This document shows, one piece after another, positions 6,873-14,007 of a stretch of 15,308 nucleotides of DNA (the stretch's first letter is position 1; each line of letters starts with the position of its first letter). Position numbers and translations under genes: made by a program. The stretch spans positions 1 through 15,308 of the forward strand of contig JALRIY010000036.1 of assembly GCA_023255285.1 (NCBI GenBank), written 5' to 3'. The notes under the pieces are model-generated. The model was given only the letters and a program-made list of their open reading frames with translations, had not been told where the DNA came from and ran no database searches. This stretch comes from Algoriphagus sp. (GTDB lineage Bacteria; Bacteroidota; Bacteroidia; Cytophagales; Cyclobacteriaceae).

Positions 6873-8105
6873 CTAATAAACTAACTTCATCCTACTCAAA
6901 TCAGGCAATAGCTGTTTCTCTCTTTTCAATTCCCTTTGGTACAGGTACTCTCCCAATTCGGCAAAGAAAGGCAATCCCACCTCATCTGTCTCGTACTTAT
7001 CGTCGTTGAGAATTTGGTCTTCATTGACATAAACGATTGCAGACACAAAAAACTCTACCCCTGCTTCAAAGTCTACAAAATAGCCTCCTTCAATCAGATG
7101 ACCATAAGACCACCCAGTCTTATTAAATAGGCGGAAACGGGCTGGAATTGGTGATTTGTCTGTACCAAACTTGAAAAACTTGGAGTAGCTGTCATAAAAT
7201 TCTGTGGTATCGTAAGCAGGAAATCTACTTTCTCGAGGCAACATACTCATGTACTTGAGTACGAAATTCCGATGCTCCTCATTAAGATTAAACCGTTCGA
7301 TCCCAACGAAGGCCTCAGGAAAAATGGTCCGCTGCACAACACCATGTAAGTCTGTTAAGGAAAACTTATTTTTATAAGAAAAATCCATTCCACCCTGCAC
7401 CAGGGTATCGTTTTTGAAATACGCTTGGCCCAACTTGGGAAAACCTGGTACCACATACGCGCGATCCGCTTGTCGAGCAGGAATTTCCAAAAGGATTTTC
7501 CCAGACTTATCCACAAATCGAATTGGGTTAAAGTGTCTATTTTCTTCAGGAGATATAGGAAAACTCAAACGCTGCGTAACTACGGTATTCGTTAGTCCTT
7601 TTTCACTCAACTTGGTATTGATGTAATCTGTCCCCAGCAATTCATACAATCGGTTGGAGGCATCGTTATCGGATACAAGTAGGATTTTTTTTATGTAGTG
7701 CCCGATACTGGGCAGGCCATTTTCAGCACTCAAATCACTCCATGCAGGTAGCTGGGAAGGGCGAACCGAATCGCTGAGCATGGTGGTCTCCAGATTTAAC
7801 CCTTCAAATTGCTGCTCCTCCAACCATTCCAAAGCCAGCAGCGCAATTGGCAGCTTTACCGTAGATGCCGGATAGAAGTATCGTGAATCATCTACGTTGA
7901 AAGGGTAGGTAGTAAACAAGGGATTCCCATGCTCATTGCGGTCAATCTGTGTGTAAATGATTTGTACCTGGTACTTGGCGGTATCCCCAAGCACCTTTTG
8001 CAAAGTTGGGTAGTCTTCTAATCCATCCACGAAAGGAACACTAATCTTGGGTTGACAGGAGGAGAAAAAAAAAGATACCGCTAAAAGGAAAATAAGTTTC
8101 TTCAT
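6873..8105 (-). CDS. Class A beta-lactamase-like serine hydrolase lipoprotein
   Basis: The 410-residue protein starts with a lipoprotein signal (MKKLIFLLAV, lipobox FSSC, lipidated Cys17). It carries the three penicillin-recognising motifs in order: SxxK as STVK (81-84), SDN (145-147) and KTG (329-331). These place it in the serine beta-lactamase/D,D-peptidase superfamily, anchored in a membrane facing the periplasm. The long insert between SDN and KTG (about 180 residues) and the lack of an obvious ExxxN omega-loop make a true beta-lactamase doubtful. A peptidase or esterase acting on a cell-wall or metabolite ester or amide is equally possible. Its ATG overlaps the stop codon of the BioF-like gene (ATGA), so the two are translationally coupled and probably made in linked amounts. 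Confidence 0.9.
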   Translation of the reverse strand: MKKLIFLLAVSFFFSSCQPKISVPFVDGLEDYPTLQKVLGDTAKYQVQIIYTQIDRNEHGNPLFTTYPFNVDDSRYFYPASTVKLPIALLALEWLEEQQFEGLNLETTMLSDSVRPSQLPAWSDLSAENGLPSIGHYIKKILLVSDNDASNRLYELLGTDYINTKLSEKGLTNTVVTQRLSFPISPEENRHFNPIRFVDKSGKILLEIPARQADRAYVVPGFPKLGQAYFKNDTLVQGGMDFSYKNKFSLTDLHGVVQRTIFPEAFVGIERFNLNEEHRNFVLKYMSMLPRESRFPAYDTTEFYDSYSKFFKFGTDKSPIPARFRLFNKTGWSYGHLIEGGYFVDFEAGVEFFVSAIVYVNEDQILNDDKYETDEVGLPFFAELGEYLYQRELKREKQLLPDLSRMKLVY

Positions 8106-9169
8106 GATTGTTTGCCAGAAAGATAGTGCAACGCTTCATTTAACGCCATCAAATCCCAAAGCGAATGAAAAGCAGACAGGACGATACGGCTGATAATGGG
8201 ACTATCAGCTGTGGGATAAGAAAAAGAGGAAGTAATAAATCCCATTTTCTCTAGATCTTTGGACCAGTTTGGATTCTTGAGGATAAACACTGGAAAATTG
8301 GGGGATCCTACCAATGTGGATAAGTCCTTTGTTTCTTGGTTGAAAATTCCAGAAAAGTCTCGAATTTTTTGACTTTGAGCCTTATAAATATCTTGTGTCT
8401 CCAAAAATGCTTGCAAGTTGGCTGGGGAACCAGGGGATGCTCCGATAAAAATCGATTGGCTTTTTATTCCCTCAATGACTTCTCCTTTACCCAAAATAAT
8501 ACCTGCCGGCATGGCCAACCCCTTTCCCAAGGATCCGGAAACCACTAGATTTAACTGAGGATGTTGCAGGTCCGGATACCTTCCAAATAATGTTTTTCCC
8601 AATACCCCAAAAGCATGACTCTCATCTAAAAGTAAAGTCACAGCATGTTTTTTTGCAATTTCCTTTACCCAAGTGTATTCGTGAATAGCTGCGTGTAGTG
8701 GATCTACCGAATTTCCCAGAATCAAAATTTTTCTGGAAGTAAGTTCCTCAGACAGCTCCAAACACTTTTTCTTCCAGGTCTCAAAATTTGCCTGTATATC
8801 TATTTGTAGCCCCAAAGGAAGGATTGCAGGATGGGTATCCGGAGCAGCCCAACAGGTATCTGCCTTCGGGAAAAGCCATTGGGAAGCGGCAATTCCTGCC
8901 AAAAACCCAGAACTCATCACTGCGGCAGCCTCGGCCTTTGCATTTTTTGCAAAAAACTTCTCAAACTCATCGAAAACTTTCAGCCGCACGTTATTGATAC
9001 GACTCAAACCATGGTTTGCCCCATATTGACGGATACAATCTTGAAGTACTGCTTCATAATGCTTATCTGCCTCCATCCCTAGGTAGGAAGTTCCACTAAA
9101 AAAAAGATAGTCTTTCTTTCCAATACGGACTATCGGACCTAAGGACTGATTAAGAGAAGTAGTCTTCAA
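8102..9169 (-). CDS. BioF-like alpha-oxoamine synthase family PLP enzyme
   Basis: The protein (355 residues from the TTG at 9169) is a fold-type I PLP enzyme of the 8-amino-7-oxononanoate synthase / glycine C-acetyltransferase group. It shows YLFFSGTSYLGM (21-32), GANHGLSRINN (50-60), SSGFLAG (86-92), DESHAFGVLG (182-191, the cofactor-binding Asp and His) and SGSLGKGLAMPAG (211-223) with Lys216 as Schiff-base lysine. Such enzymes usually join an amino acid to an acyl thioester with loss of CO2. No other biotin gene is near, and the neighbours are a VOC protein and a serine hydrolase, so biotin synthesis is not implied. An ATG at 9235 would extend the frame by 22 residues but would overlap the clearly coding end of the VOC gene by 59 nt. 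The TTG leaves a 7-nt gap and begins where family similarity starts, so it is preferred. Confidence 0.87.
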   Translation of the reverse strand: MKTTSLNQSLGPIVRIGKKDYLFFSGTSYLGMEADKHYEAVLQDCIRQYGANHGLSRINNVRLKVFDEFEKFFAKNAKAEAAAVMSSGFLAGIAASQWLFPKADTCWAAPDTHPAILPLGLQIDIQANFETWKKKCLELSEELTSRKILILGNSVDPLHAAIHEYTWVKEIAKKHAVTLLLDESHAFGVLGKTLFGRYPDLQHPQLNLVVSGSLGKGLAMPAGIILGKGEVIEGIKSQSIFIGASPGSPANLQAFLETQDIYKAQSQKIRDFSGIFNQETKDLSTLVGSPNFPVFILKNPNWSKDLEKMGFITSSFSYPTADSPIISRIVLSAFHSLWDLMALNEALHYLSGKQS

Positions 9170-9176
9170 CCTAATG

Positions 9177-9599
9177 TTATTTGGCAAAAATTTGGGATGG
9201 ATCTTGGAAGGACTTAAACTCAAGGGCATTCCCACAAGGATCCAAAAAAAACATAGTAGCTTGTTCTCCTACCTCGCCCTTGAACCGAATATAGGGTTCA
9301 ATGACAAATTCCATACCGTGGGCTTTAAGCTTATTTGCAAGGTCATGCCATTCCTCCCAACCGAGGATAGCTCCAAAGTGACGTACTGGAACATTTTTTC
9401 CATCTACCTCGTTAGTTTTGACGTTGGCGAGTTCATCTGGCTTGATGTGTGCCGAAAGCTGGTGACCAAAGAAGTTAAAGTCAATCCATTTATCAGTACT
9501 TCGACCAATATCGCAGCCCAGCAGGCCTCCATAAAATTGGCGAGTTTCTTCAATGTCACGAATCGGAAAAGCGAGGTGGAACGGTTTAAAGTCAGACAT
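9177..9599 (-). CDS. VOC (glyoxalase/bleomycin-resistance fold) family protein
   Basis: The 140-residue single-domain protein has two beta-alpha-beta-beta-beta halves. The first is FHLAFPIRDIEETRQFYGGL (7-26). The second begins VRHFGAIL and ends MFFLDPCGNALEFKSF (116-131). His8, Gln47, His74 and Glu127 are in the positions of VOC metal ligands, so a metal-dependent enzyme is possible; the family also includes binding proteins. The substrate is unknown. It is the first gene of a leftward operon with the BioF-like and serine hydrolase genes and has its own promoter about 30 nt upstream. Confidence 0.9.
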   Translation of the reverse strand: MSDFKPFHLAFPIRDIEETRQFYGGLLGCDIGRSTDKWIDFNFFGHQLSAHIKPDELANVKTNEVDGKNVPVRHFGAILGWEEWHDLANKLKAHGMEFVIEPYIRFKGEVGEQATMFFLDPCGNALEFKSFQDPSQIFAK

Positions 9600-9635
9600 A
9601 ATGTGTAGTTTCGGGGGGTGATGTGTTCAGGGACT

Positions 9636-9667
9636 GAAAGTTAATTGTACCCTAAATATATGGCAAA
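9636..9667 (-). promoter_or_regulatory. Bacteroidota-type promoter of the VOC/BioF-like/serine hydrolase operon
   Basis: On the minus strand TTTG (9667-9664), a 20-nt spacer and TAACTTTC (9643-9636) differ from the consensus TTTG-N19-21-TAnnTTTG at one base. The start of transcription would be near 9630, about 30 nt before the VOC ATG. The element overlaps the start codon of the divergent patatin gene. Confidence 0.6.
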
Positions 9668-10556
9668 AAATAAAACAGTTTCACTGGTTTTGAGTAGTGG
9701 TGGCGCAAGGGGTTTAGCGCACGTAGGGGTAATTGAAGAATTAGAACGTAGAGGCTACACTATTGCAGAGATTGCCGGCTGCTCTGCTGGAGCCCTTGTT
9801 GGCGGCATGTATGCTGCGGGAAAGCTCTCCGAATTCAAGGATTGGATCTGTAATCTGGACCGATTGGATGTATTTTCTTTAATGGATTTCACTTTTTCAA
9901 GCCGCGGATTTATAAAGGGAGAGAAGGTATACCAAGCCCTTAAAAAAGTCGTCCCTGACCAAAAAATTGAAGATTTACCTCTACGATTTACCTGCAATGC
10001 TGTAGATATCAATTCAGGAAAGGAACATGTATTTACCCAAGGAAGTTTGTACAAAGCAATTCGAGCCTCAGGTAGCATTCCTTCCATTTTTATTCCTGCA
10101 ATGCAGGATAAGCAGCATTTTATTGATGGAGGTGTATTGAATCCTGTCCCCATATCACTAATTTCTAATCCTCATGCGCATCACATCGTCGTGGTAGACA
10201 CCAATGCATTAGAGCATCATTACCATGCCCCTCCCAGCAGACCAACCACAAAATCGCAAGGGATACTTCCTGCCTGGGTAAAAGAATACCAAAAAAAAAT
10301 GATGCCCTATTTTCCTGAGGAACAGAAAGTAGAGTCTGTTCGAAACTATTCCGCCTTGGAACTCGTCACTCGATCCTTTGACCTGCTGCAGGATCGGTAT
10401 TGCCAATTACTTTTGGAAAACTATCCAGTGGATGCCCAAATCAAAATTGCGAGAAAGCAATGCGGAACACTGGAATTTCACCGTGCTGCTGAATTGATTG
10501 AAGTTGGCCGAATTAAAGCTTCAGCTGCATTAGACCTTCTAGAAAATGGAAATTGA
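9660..10556 (+). CDS. Patatin-like phospholipase family protein
   Basis: The 298-residue protein has the patatin Ser-Asp dyad fold: oxyanion motif GGARG (14-18), nucleophile elbow GCSAG with Ser42 (40-44), and DGG with Asp156 (156-158). There is no signal peptide or extra domain, so it resembles the short cytoplasmic RssA/YlbK-type proteins rather than the secreted barrel-linked patatins of Bacteroidota. Members cleave acyl esters of lipids; the substrate here is unknown. The start is set at ATG 9660 (MAKNKTVSLV). A TTG five codons upstream is open but would add only YPKY. The last 11 nt overlap the methyltransferase gene, so the two form an operon. Confidence 0.92.
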   Translation: MAKNKTVSLVLSSGGARGLAHVGVIEELERRGYTIAEIAGCSAGALVGGMYAAGKLSEFKDWICNLDRLDVFSLMDFTFSSRGFIKGEKVYQALKKVVPDQKIEDLPLRFTCNAVDINSGKEHVFTQGSLYKAIRASGSIPSIFIPAMQDKQHFIDGGVLNPVPISLISNPHAHHIVVVDTNALEHHYHAPPSRPTTKSQGILPAWVKEYQKKMMPYFPEEQKVESVRNYSALELVTRSFDLLQDRYCQLLLENYPVDAQIKIARKQCGTLEFHRAAELIEVGRIKASAALDLLENGN

Positions 10557-11163
10557 CGAACTCAACCGACTCCTAGGCAATGTGGATAACTACCTTTTGG
10601 ATCAACTCCTAAAAGGGCGATTTAACAAGGACATGAAGATCTTGGATGTGGGCTGTGGTGAAGGGCGCAATGCCGTATATTTCCTTCAAAAAAACTACTC
10701 CATTTTTGGCCTCGATCCTAATGAAGTTGCTGTTCAGTATTGTCGATATTTAGCCAAAACTATAAATCCCAAAACAGACATTCACCGCTTTCAAATCGGC
10801 GATGGGGCAGAGATCCCTTTTCATGCTGCTGCATTTGATGCAGTCATCAGTTCGGCCGTGCTCCACTTTGCCGAGGATCATGCCCATTTTTGGAAGATGA
10901 TTGCTGAAATTCATCGAGTCCTCCAGCCAGGAGGGATTTTCTGGATGCGGATGTGTACTGGTTTTGGCAACATCCTCGAAGAAAGTCAGGACTTAGGAGA
11001 GGGCAGATACGCCTTACCGGACGGGTCCGAACGCTATTTATTACTTCCTGAAGGGCTGCAGGAACTGGAACGCCTCGGGTTCCGATTTATTGAAGCCCCA
11101 AAGACGGTATTCGTCTATGGGCAACGTGAAATGGGGGTCTTGCTGATGGAGAAAATGGGCTAA
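10546..11163 (+). CDS. Class I SAM-dependent methyltransferase
   Basis: The 205-residue protein shows motif I ILDVGCGEGRNAV (32-44), an acidic residue after strand 2 (GLDP, Asp57), the motif IV region FDAVISSAVLHF and the post-motif EIHRVLQPGGIFWMRM. These define the Rossmann-like SAM-binding fold of small-molecule methyltransferases (Methyltransf_11 type). The substrate is not recognisable. The start codon lies inside the end of the patatin-like gene, implying coupled translation. It converges with eboF with only 18 nt between the stop codons. Confidence 0.9.
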   Translation: MEIDELNRLLGNVDNYLLDQLLKGRFNKDMKILDVGCGEGRNAVYFLQKNYSIFGLDPNEVAVQYCRYLAKTINPKTDIHRFQIGDGAEIPFHAAAFDAVISSAVLHFAEDHAHFWKMIAEIHRVLQPGGIFWMRMCTGFGNILEESQDLGEGRYALPDGSERYLLLPEGLQELERLGFRFIEAPKTVFVYGQREMGVLLMEKMG

Positions 11164-11181
11164 GAACTTCCTTCTTTAGTT

Positions 11182-12555
11182 CTATCTCCCCAGCACTGCC
11201 TTTACAATCAAGTCAAATACGGAGGTTGGAGCGATGCGATCGGCATTGGAAAGCAACCTATCACAAACCAACAGGGGCTTGTCCAAATCCGATTCTGGAA
11301 TCCGCCCATGGGCTCCCTTAACCAAGGTGGCATCTAAGGGGATGACATCCATCAAATAGCGAAAGCCGATCTTTTTCTTGATAAGTTTGGAGCCAACTTT
11401 CAGCAAAGGAATGGGAATAGCAGGATCCATAATCAGTTCTACAGGATCGTAACCTGGCTTGCGGTGGATGTCCACACAACGGGCATAGTCTGGGGCTTTG
11501 GCATCGTCTAGCCAAAAGTAGTAAGTAAACCAGGAATCGGCATCCGCTACGACCACCAAATCCCCTGAACGGGCGTGGTCGAGATGCGCCTCTTTTTTGC
11601 CCTGATCATCCAGCACCTTTTCCACACCAGGAAGCGCTTCGAGGAGGGCTTTCACCTCGCCAAGTAAGGACTGATCCTGCACATGTACATGAGCCACCTG
11701 GTGATCTGCTACTGCAAAAACGGTCGAGGTACCTGCATCGAGGGTTTCTAGACCCAGTTCATTTTTCACTTGAATCCAGCCTCTTTCCCGGAAAACCCGG
11801 TTGAGGTGGATTGGTTGAGATACGGTTGTAATGCCATACTCGGAAAGCAGCAACACTTGTGTTCCTTGACTCTCAAAGTAGGTGATTAGGTCTTTGGCCA
11901 GGTCATCTATTTCCCGCAGGTCTTTCCCAATCTTGGCGAAGTCAATCCCAAACTTCTGCAAGGCATAATCCAGGTGGGGCAAGTAGATTAAGTTGAGCGT
12001 GGGGCTATGCCATTGGTCTACCTTTTTGGCCGCTTCGGCAATCCACCGACTAGATGCGATGGTCGTCGCGGGTCCCCAAAAACTAAAGAGAGGAAAAGTT
12101 CCCAACTCGGCTTGCAGACGATCCCGCAATTCCATGGGTTGGCTATGGCAATCGGGCAACTTACGCCCATCAGCAGGGTACAAAGGCCTTGGGGTCACGG
12201 CAAAATCAGCAGTAGTATACATATTGTACCACCAAAATAGGTTGGCCACCGTAAAACTCGGATCTTCTTTACGTAGTAAATCCCATACTTTGTCTCCTTG
12301 GACCAACTTGTTGGACTGCCTCCAAAATTTGATTTCACACTCCTCCTCAAAGTACCACCCGTTACCGACAACACCATTATCTGAAGGCCATTTCCCCGTC
12401 AAATACACTGACTGGGCAGAGCAAGTTACAGCAGGAAGTACGGGCTCAACCACCGCTTGGTGTTTGGATGCTATCCATTGTTTTAAAAATGGAGTATGCT
12501 CCCCGATCACTCTTGGAGATAGGGCAACAATATCGAGGACAACGGTTTTTTTCAT
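11182..12555 (-). CDS. eboF: EboF-like alkaline phosphatase superfamily protein
   Basis: The 457-residue protein belongs to the alkaline phosphatase / nucleotide pyrophosphatase-phosphodiesterase superfamily. It has the N-terminal metal Asp8 (VVLDIV), the nucleophile in PAVTCSAQS (Thr44), TGKWPSDNGVVGNGWY (53-68), YLPHLDYALQKFG (191-203), LLLSEYGI (235-242) and the C-terminal AHGRIPE (His416). Position at the end of an eboC-eboD-eboE run identifies it as EboF. Aligned by motif with NPP enzymes, the D-x-x-x-H pair is Asp196/Gln200 and the D-H pair is Glu239/Tyr240, so three usual zinc ligands are replaced. There is no signal peptide, so it should be cytoplasmic. The reaction is unknown; phosphoester cleavage on an ebo-pathway intermediate is a guess. 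A 199-nt gap separates it from eboE. Confidence 0.88.
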   Translation of the reverse strand: MKKTVVLDIVALSPRVIGEHTPFLKQWIASKHQAVVEPVLPAVTCSAQSVYLTGKWPSDNGVVGNGWYFEEECEIKFWRQSNKLVQGDKVWDLLRKEDPSFTVANLFWWYNMYTTADFAVTPRPLYPADGRKLPDCHSQPMELRDRLQAELGTFPLFSFWGPATTIASSRWIAEAAKKVDQWHSPTLNLIYLPHLDYALQKFGIDFAKIGKDLREIDDLAKDLITYFESQGTQVLLLSEYGITTVSQPIHLNRVFRERGWIQVKNELGLETLDAGTSTVFAVADHQVAHVHVQDQSLLGEVKALLEALPGVEKVLDDQGKKEAHLDHARSGDLVVVADADSWFTYYFWLDDAKAPDYARCVDIHRKPGYDPVELIMDPAIPIPLLKVGSKLIKKKIGFRYLMDVIPLDATLVKGAHGRIPESDLDKPLLVCDRLLSNADRIAPTSVFDLIVKAVLGR

Positions 12556-12584
12556 GGGTTAAAAAGGAACATTATTCTCCGCAA

Positions 12585-12678
12585 TCTTACTAGTGGCTTA
12601 ATATCTGTTTGAATTAATGCGGTCAAATCGTCGACGGACGATAGCCCTCGGTTCACCGACTGTCTACTGTCCACAACA
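12585..12678 (+). repeat. Dispersed degenerate intergenic repeat, copy B, with heptamer-periodic tail
   Basis: The first 70 nt match copy A at 4885-4943. From 12630 the sequence can be cut into 7-nt steps GTCGACG, GACGATA, GCCCTCG, GTTCACC, GACTGTC, TACTGTC, the last two differing by one base. The extra 7 nt relative to copy A equals one step. It fills much of the eboE-eboF spacer (12556-12754), in which I see no gene and no clear promoter for eboF. Similarity within the steps is loose. Confidence 0.45.
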
Positions 12679-12754
12679 CACTTTCTTGATCCTCAACCCT
12701 TATTTGTATTTAGTCCTAGTGACCAAGCGGATAACCAGAAATTACCTCCCTCAT

Positions 12755-13987
12755 TTACAGGAGTTGCTCTTTAACCCATCCTAGCTCTTGGGAAATAGCC
12801 TCCCCAAGGGTAAGGTGTGTATCTTCTGGAAGGACCTCCCAAGTATAGGTTTCCACTTCAAGGTGATTGGTGATACTTGAATCTGCATTAACCAATCTCA
12901 AGACTTCCACGATATCTTCCTGAGTGGATTGAAAGGTTCCGTAATTATCAAGAAAGATCGGTACGTGAAAATGAACTCGCCATTCCAAATCCTTCGTCGA
13001 ATGAAGCTGAGAGAGGGCTTGAGGTAAGTCTGGATAAGAGATCAATCCTTTTTCCTTTGTTCGTCCAACCACCTGATGAAGGTAGGTAGTGTCCGCAAAT
13101 TCCTCCAACCTTTTTTCAATACTGAAGCGCTCTTTTGAGGAATTGGGAATCATCAATTTGAGTGCTGCAGAAAGCTGAATTTTTCCAATTCCAATTCCCG
13201 CTTTCTTCAACTTTTGGAAAGTGGCCTTGGGGTTTTCGTAACCAATTGCAAAATGACATACGTCGTAGCAAACTTGCAAATGTTCTAAAATCAATCCTTC
13301 TGATTGGCGCCACTTTAAATGACTGGTACTTTCCTCCGGAAACAGTCGTTTTGCAATTATTTTTTTTCCTTTTGCAACCAACTCTTTTTTAAAATAATGA
13401 ATCAGCTCTTCTGAATTTTCAATTAGCCCATCCGGTTCTGGCTCTAGATCTAAGTGAAGAAATTTACCCGTTTCACGACGGATACGAACCAACTCTTCTA
13501 CTATATCCATCAGGTGTAGGGTTGCTTTTTCACGGGCTTCTTGTTTCTCCAGCTCTGAGTCAAACCAGTACCTATACGACAAGGGGGAGGTAGATATTCC
13601 TCCATCCATCCCTTCAGGAAGAAGTTGAGCTAAAATCCGAAAACAACGACTTGTATACTCCAGCCGCTCTTTGGTCGTCCAATCTGGGGCGTGGACCTGT
13701 TCCTTTACTTTTGTTCGATGAAATCCACCATAAGGGAAGCAATTCAAGGTGTAAACGTAGGCATTGCTCTTTTTCAACCATTCCTGAAATTCTTGCATAC
13801 AGCTTGGACGTTCCAATACTAAGGAAGCCTCATGGGAAAGTCTAAGGCCGATTCCAAATGGCTCGTTGTGGTCTAGGCGCTTCTTAACTTCAGGTATATA
13901 TATTTTCAGGTTCCGAAAAGTTGCTTCCCAACTTTCTCCTGCATGGATGTTGCTGCAATAGCTTACGTGTAGATTTTTAATCTTCAT
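12755..13987 (-). CDS. eboE: EboE, metabolite traffic protein (xylose isomerase-like TIM barrel)
   Basis: The 410-residue protein looks like a sugar phosphate isomerase/epimerase-type TIM barrel. It opens with LHVSYCSNIHAGESW (6-20), characteristic of EboE, and has FLHLDLEPEPDGL, VCYDVCHFAIGYE, KIQLSAAL and HFHVPIF as strand ends that could supply metal ligands (Glu, Asp, His). The family's reaction is not known. In cyanobacteria ebo genes are linked to moving scytonemin precursors to the periplasm. The ATG at 13987 is preferred to a TTG two codons upstream because a strong GGAGG lies 6 nt before it. eboD ends 20 nt upstream, so eboD and eboE share a transcript. Confidence 0.92.
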   Translation of the reverse strand: MKIKNLHVSYCSNIHAGESWEATFRNLKIYIPEVKKRLDHNEPFGIGLRLSHEASLVLERPSCMQEFQEWLKKSNAYVYTLNCFPYGGFHRTKVKEQVHAPDWTTKERLEYTSRCFRILAQLLPEGMDGGISTSPLSYRYWFDSELEKQEAREKATLHLMDIVEELVRIRRETGKFLHLDLEPEPDGLIENSEELIHYFKKELVAKGKKIIAKRLFPEESTSHLKWRQSEGLILEHLQVCYDVCHFAIGYENPKATFQKLKKAGIGIGKIQLSAALKLMIPNSSKERFSIEKRLEEFADTTYLHQVVGRTKEKGLISYPDLPQALSQLHSTKDLEWRVHFHVPIFLDNYGTFQSTQEDIVEVLRLVNADSSITNHLEVETYTWEVLPEDTHLTLGEAISQELGWVKEQLL

Positions 13988-13993
13988 AGGCAA

Positions 13994-13998
13994 CCTCC
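13994..13998 (-). promoter_or_regulatory. Ribosome-binding site of eboE
   Basis: GGAGG on the minus strand, 6 nt before ATG 13987, is an unusually strong Shine-Dalgarno sequence for this window and decides the eboE start over the upstream TTG. Confidence 0.6.
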
Positions 13999-14007
13999 GG
14001 CTTGATT

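Noticed and set aside
6873..8105. Calling the serine hydrolase an antibiotic-resistance beta-lactamase.
   Set aside because: The three motifs fit the superfamily, but the long insert, lack of an evident omega-loop Glu and metabolic operon context do not support a resistance role.
8102..9169. Assigning the PLP enzyme as bioF of the biotin pathway.
   Set aside because: The family match is only at the alpha-oxoamine synthase level and no other biotin gene is nearby.
9174..9608. A 144-codon plus-strand open frame opposite the VOC gene.
   Set aside because: The minus-strand frame carries clear VOC motifs and metal ligands; the plus frame has none.
11163..11183. AGAAC ... GTTCT as a bidirectional terminator between the methyltransferase and eboF.
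   Set aside because: The 5-bp weak stem with an 11-nt loop overlaps both stop codons and has no T-run.
11993..12562. A 189-codon open frame on the plus strand opposite eboF.
   Set aside because: It lies fully antisense to a well-supported gene with family motifs and has no recognisable protein features, so it is a shadow frame.
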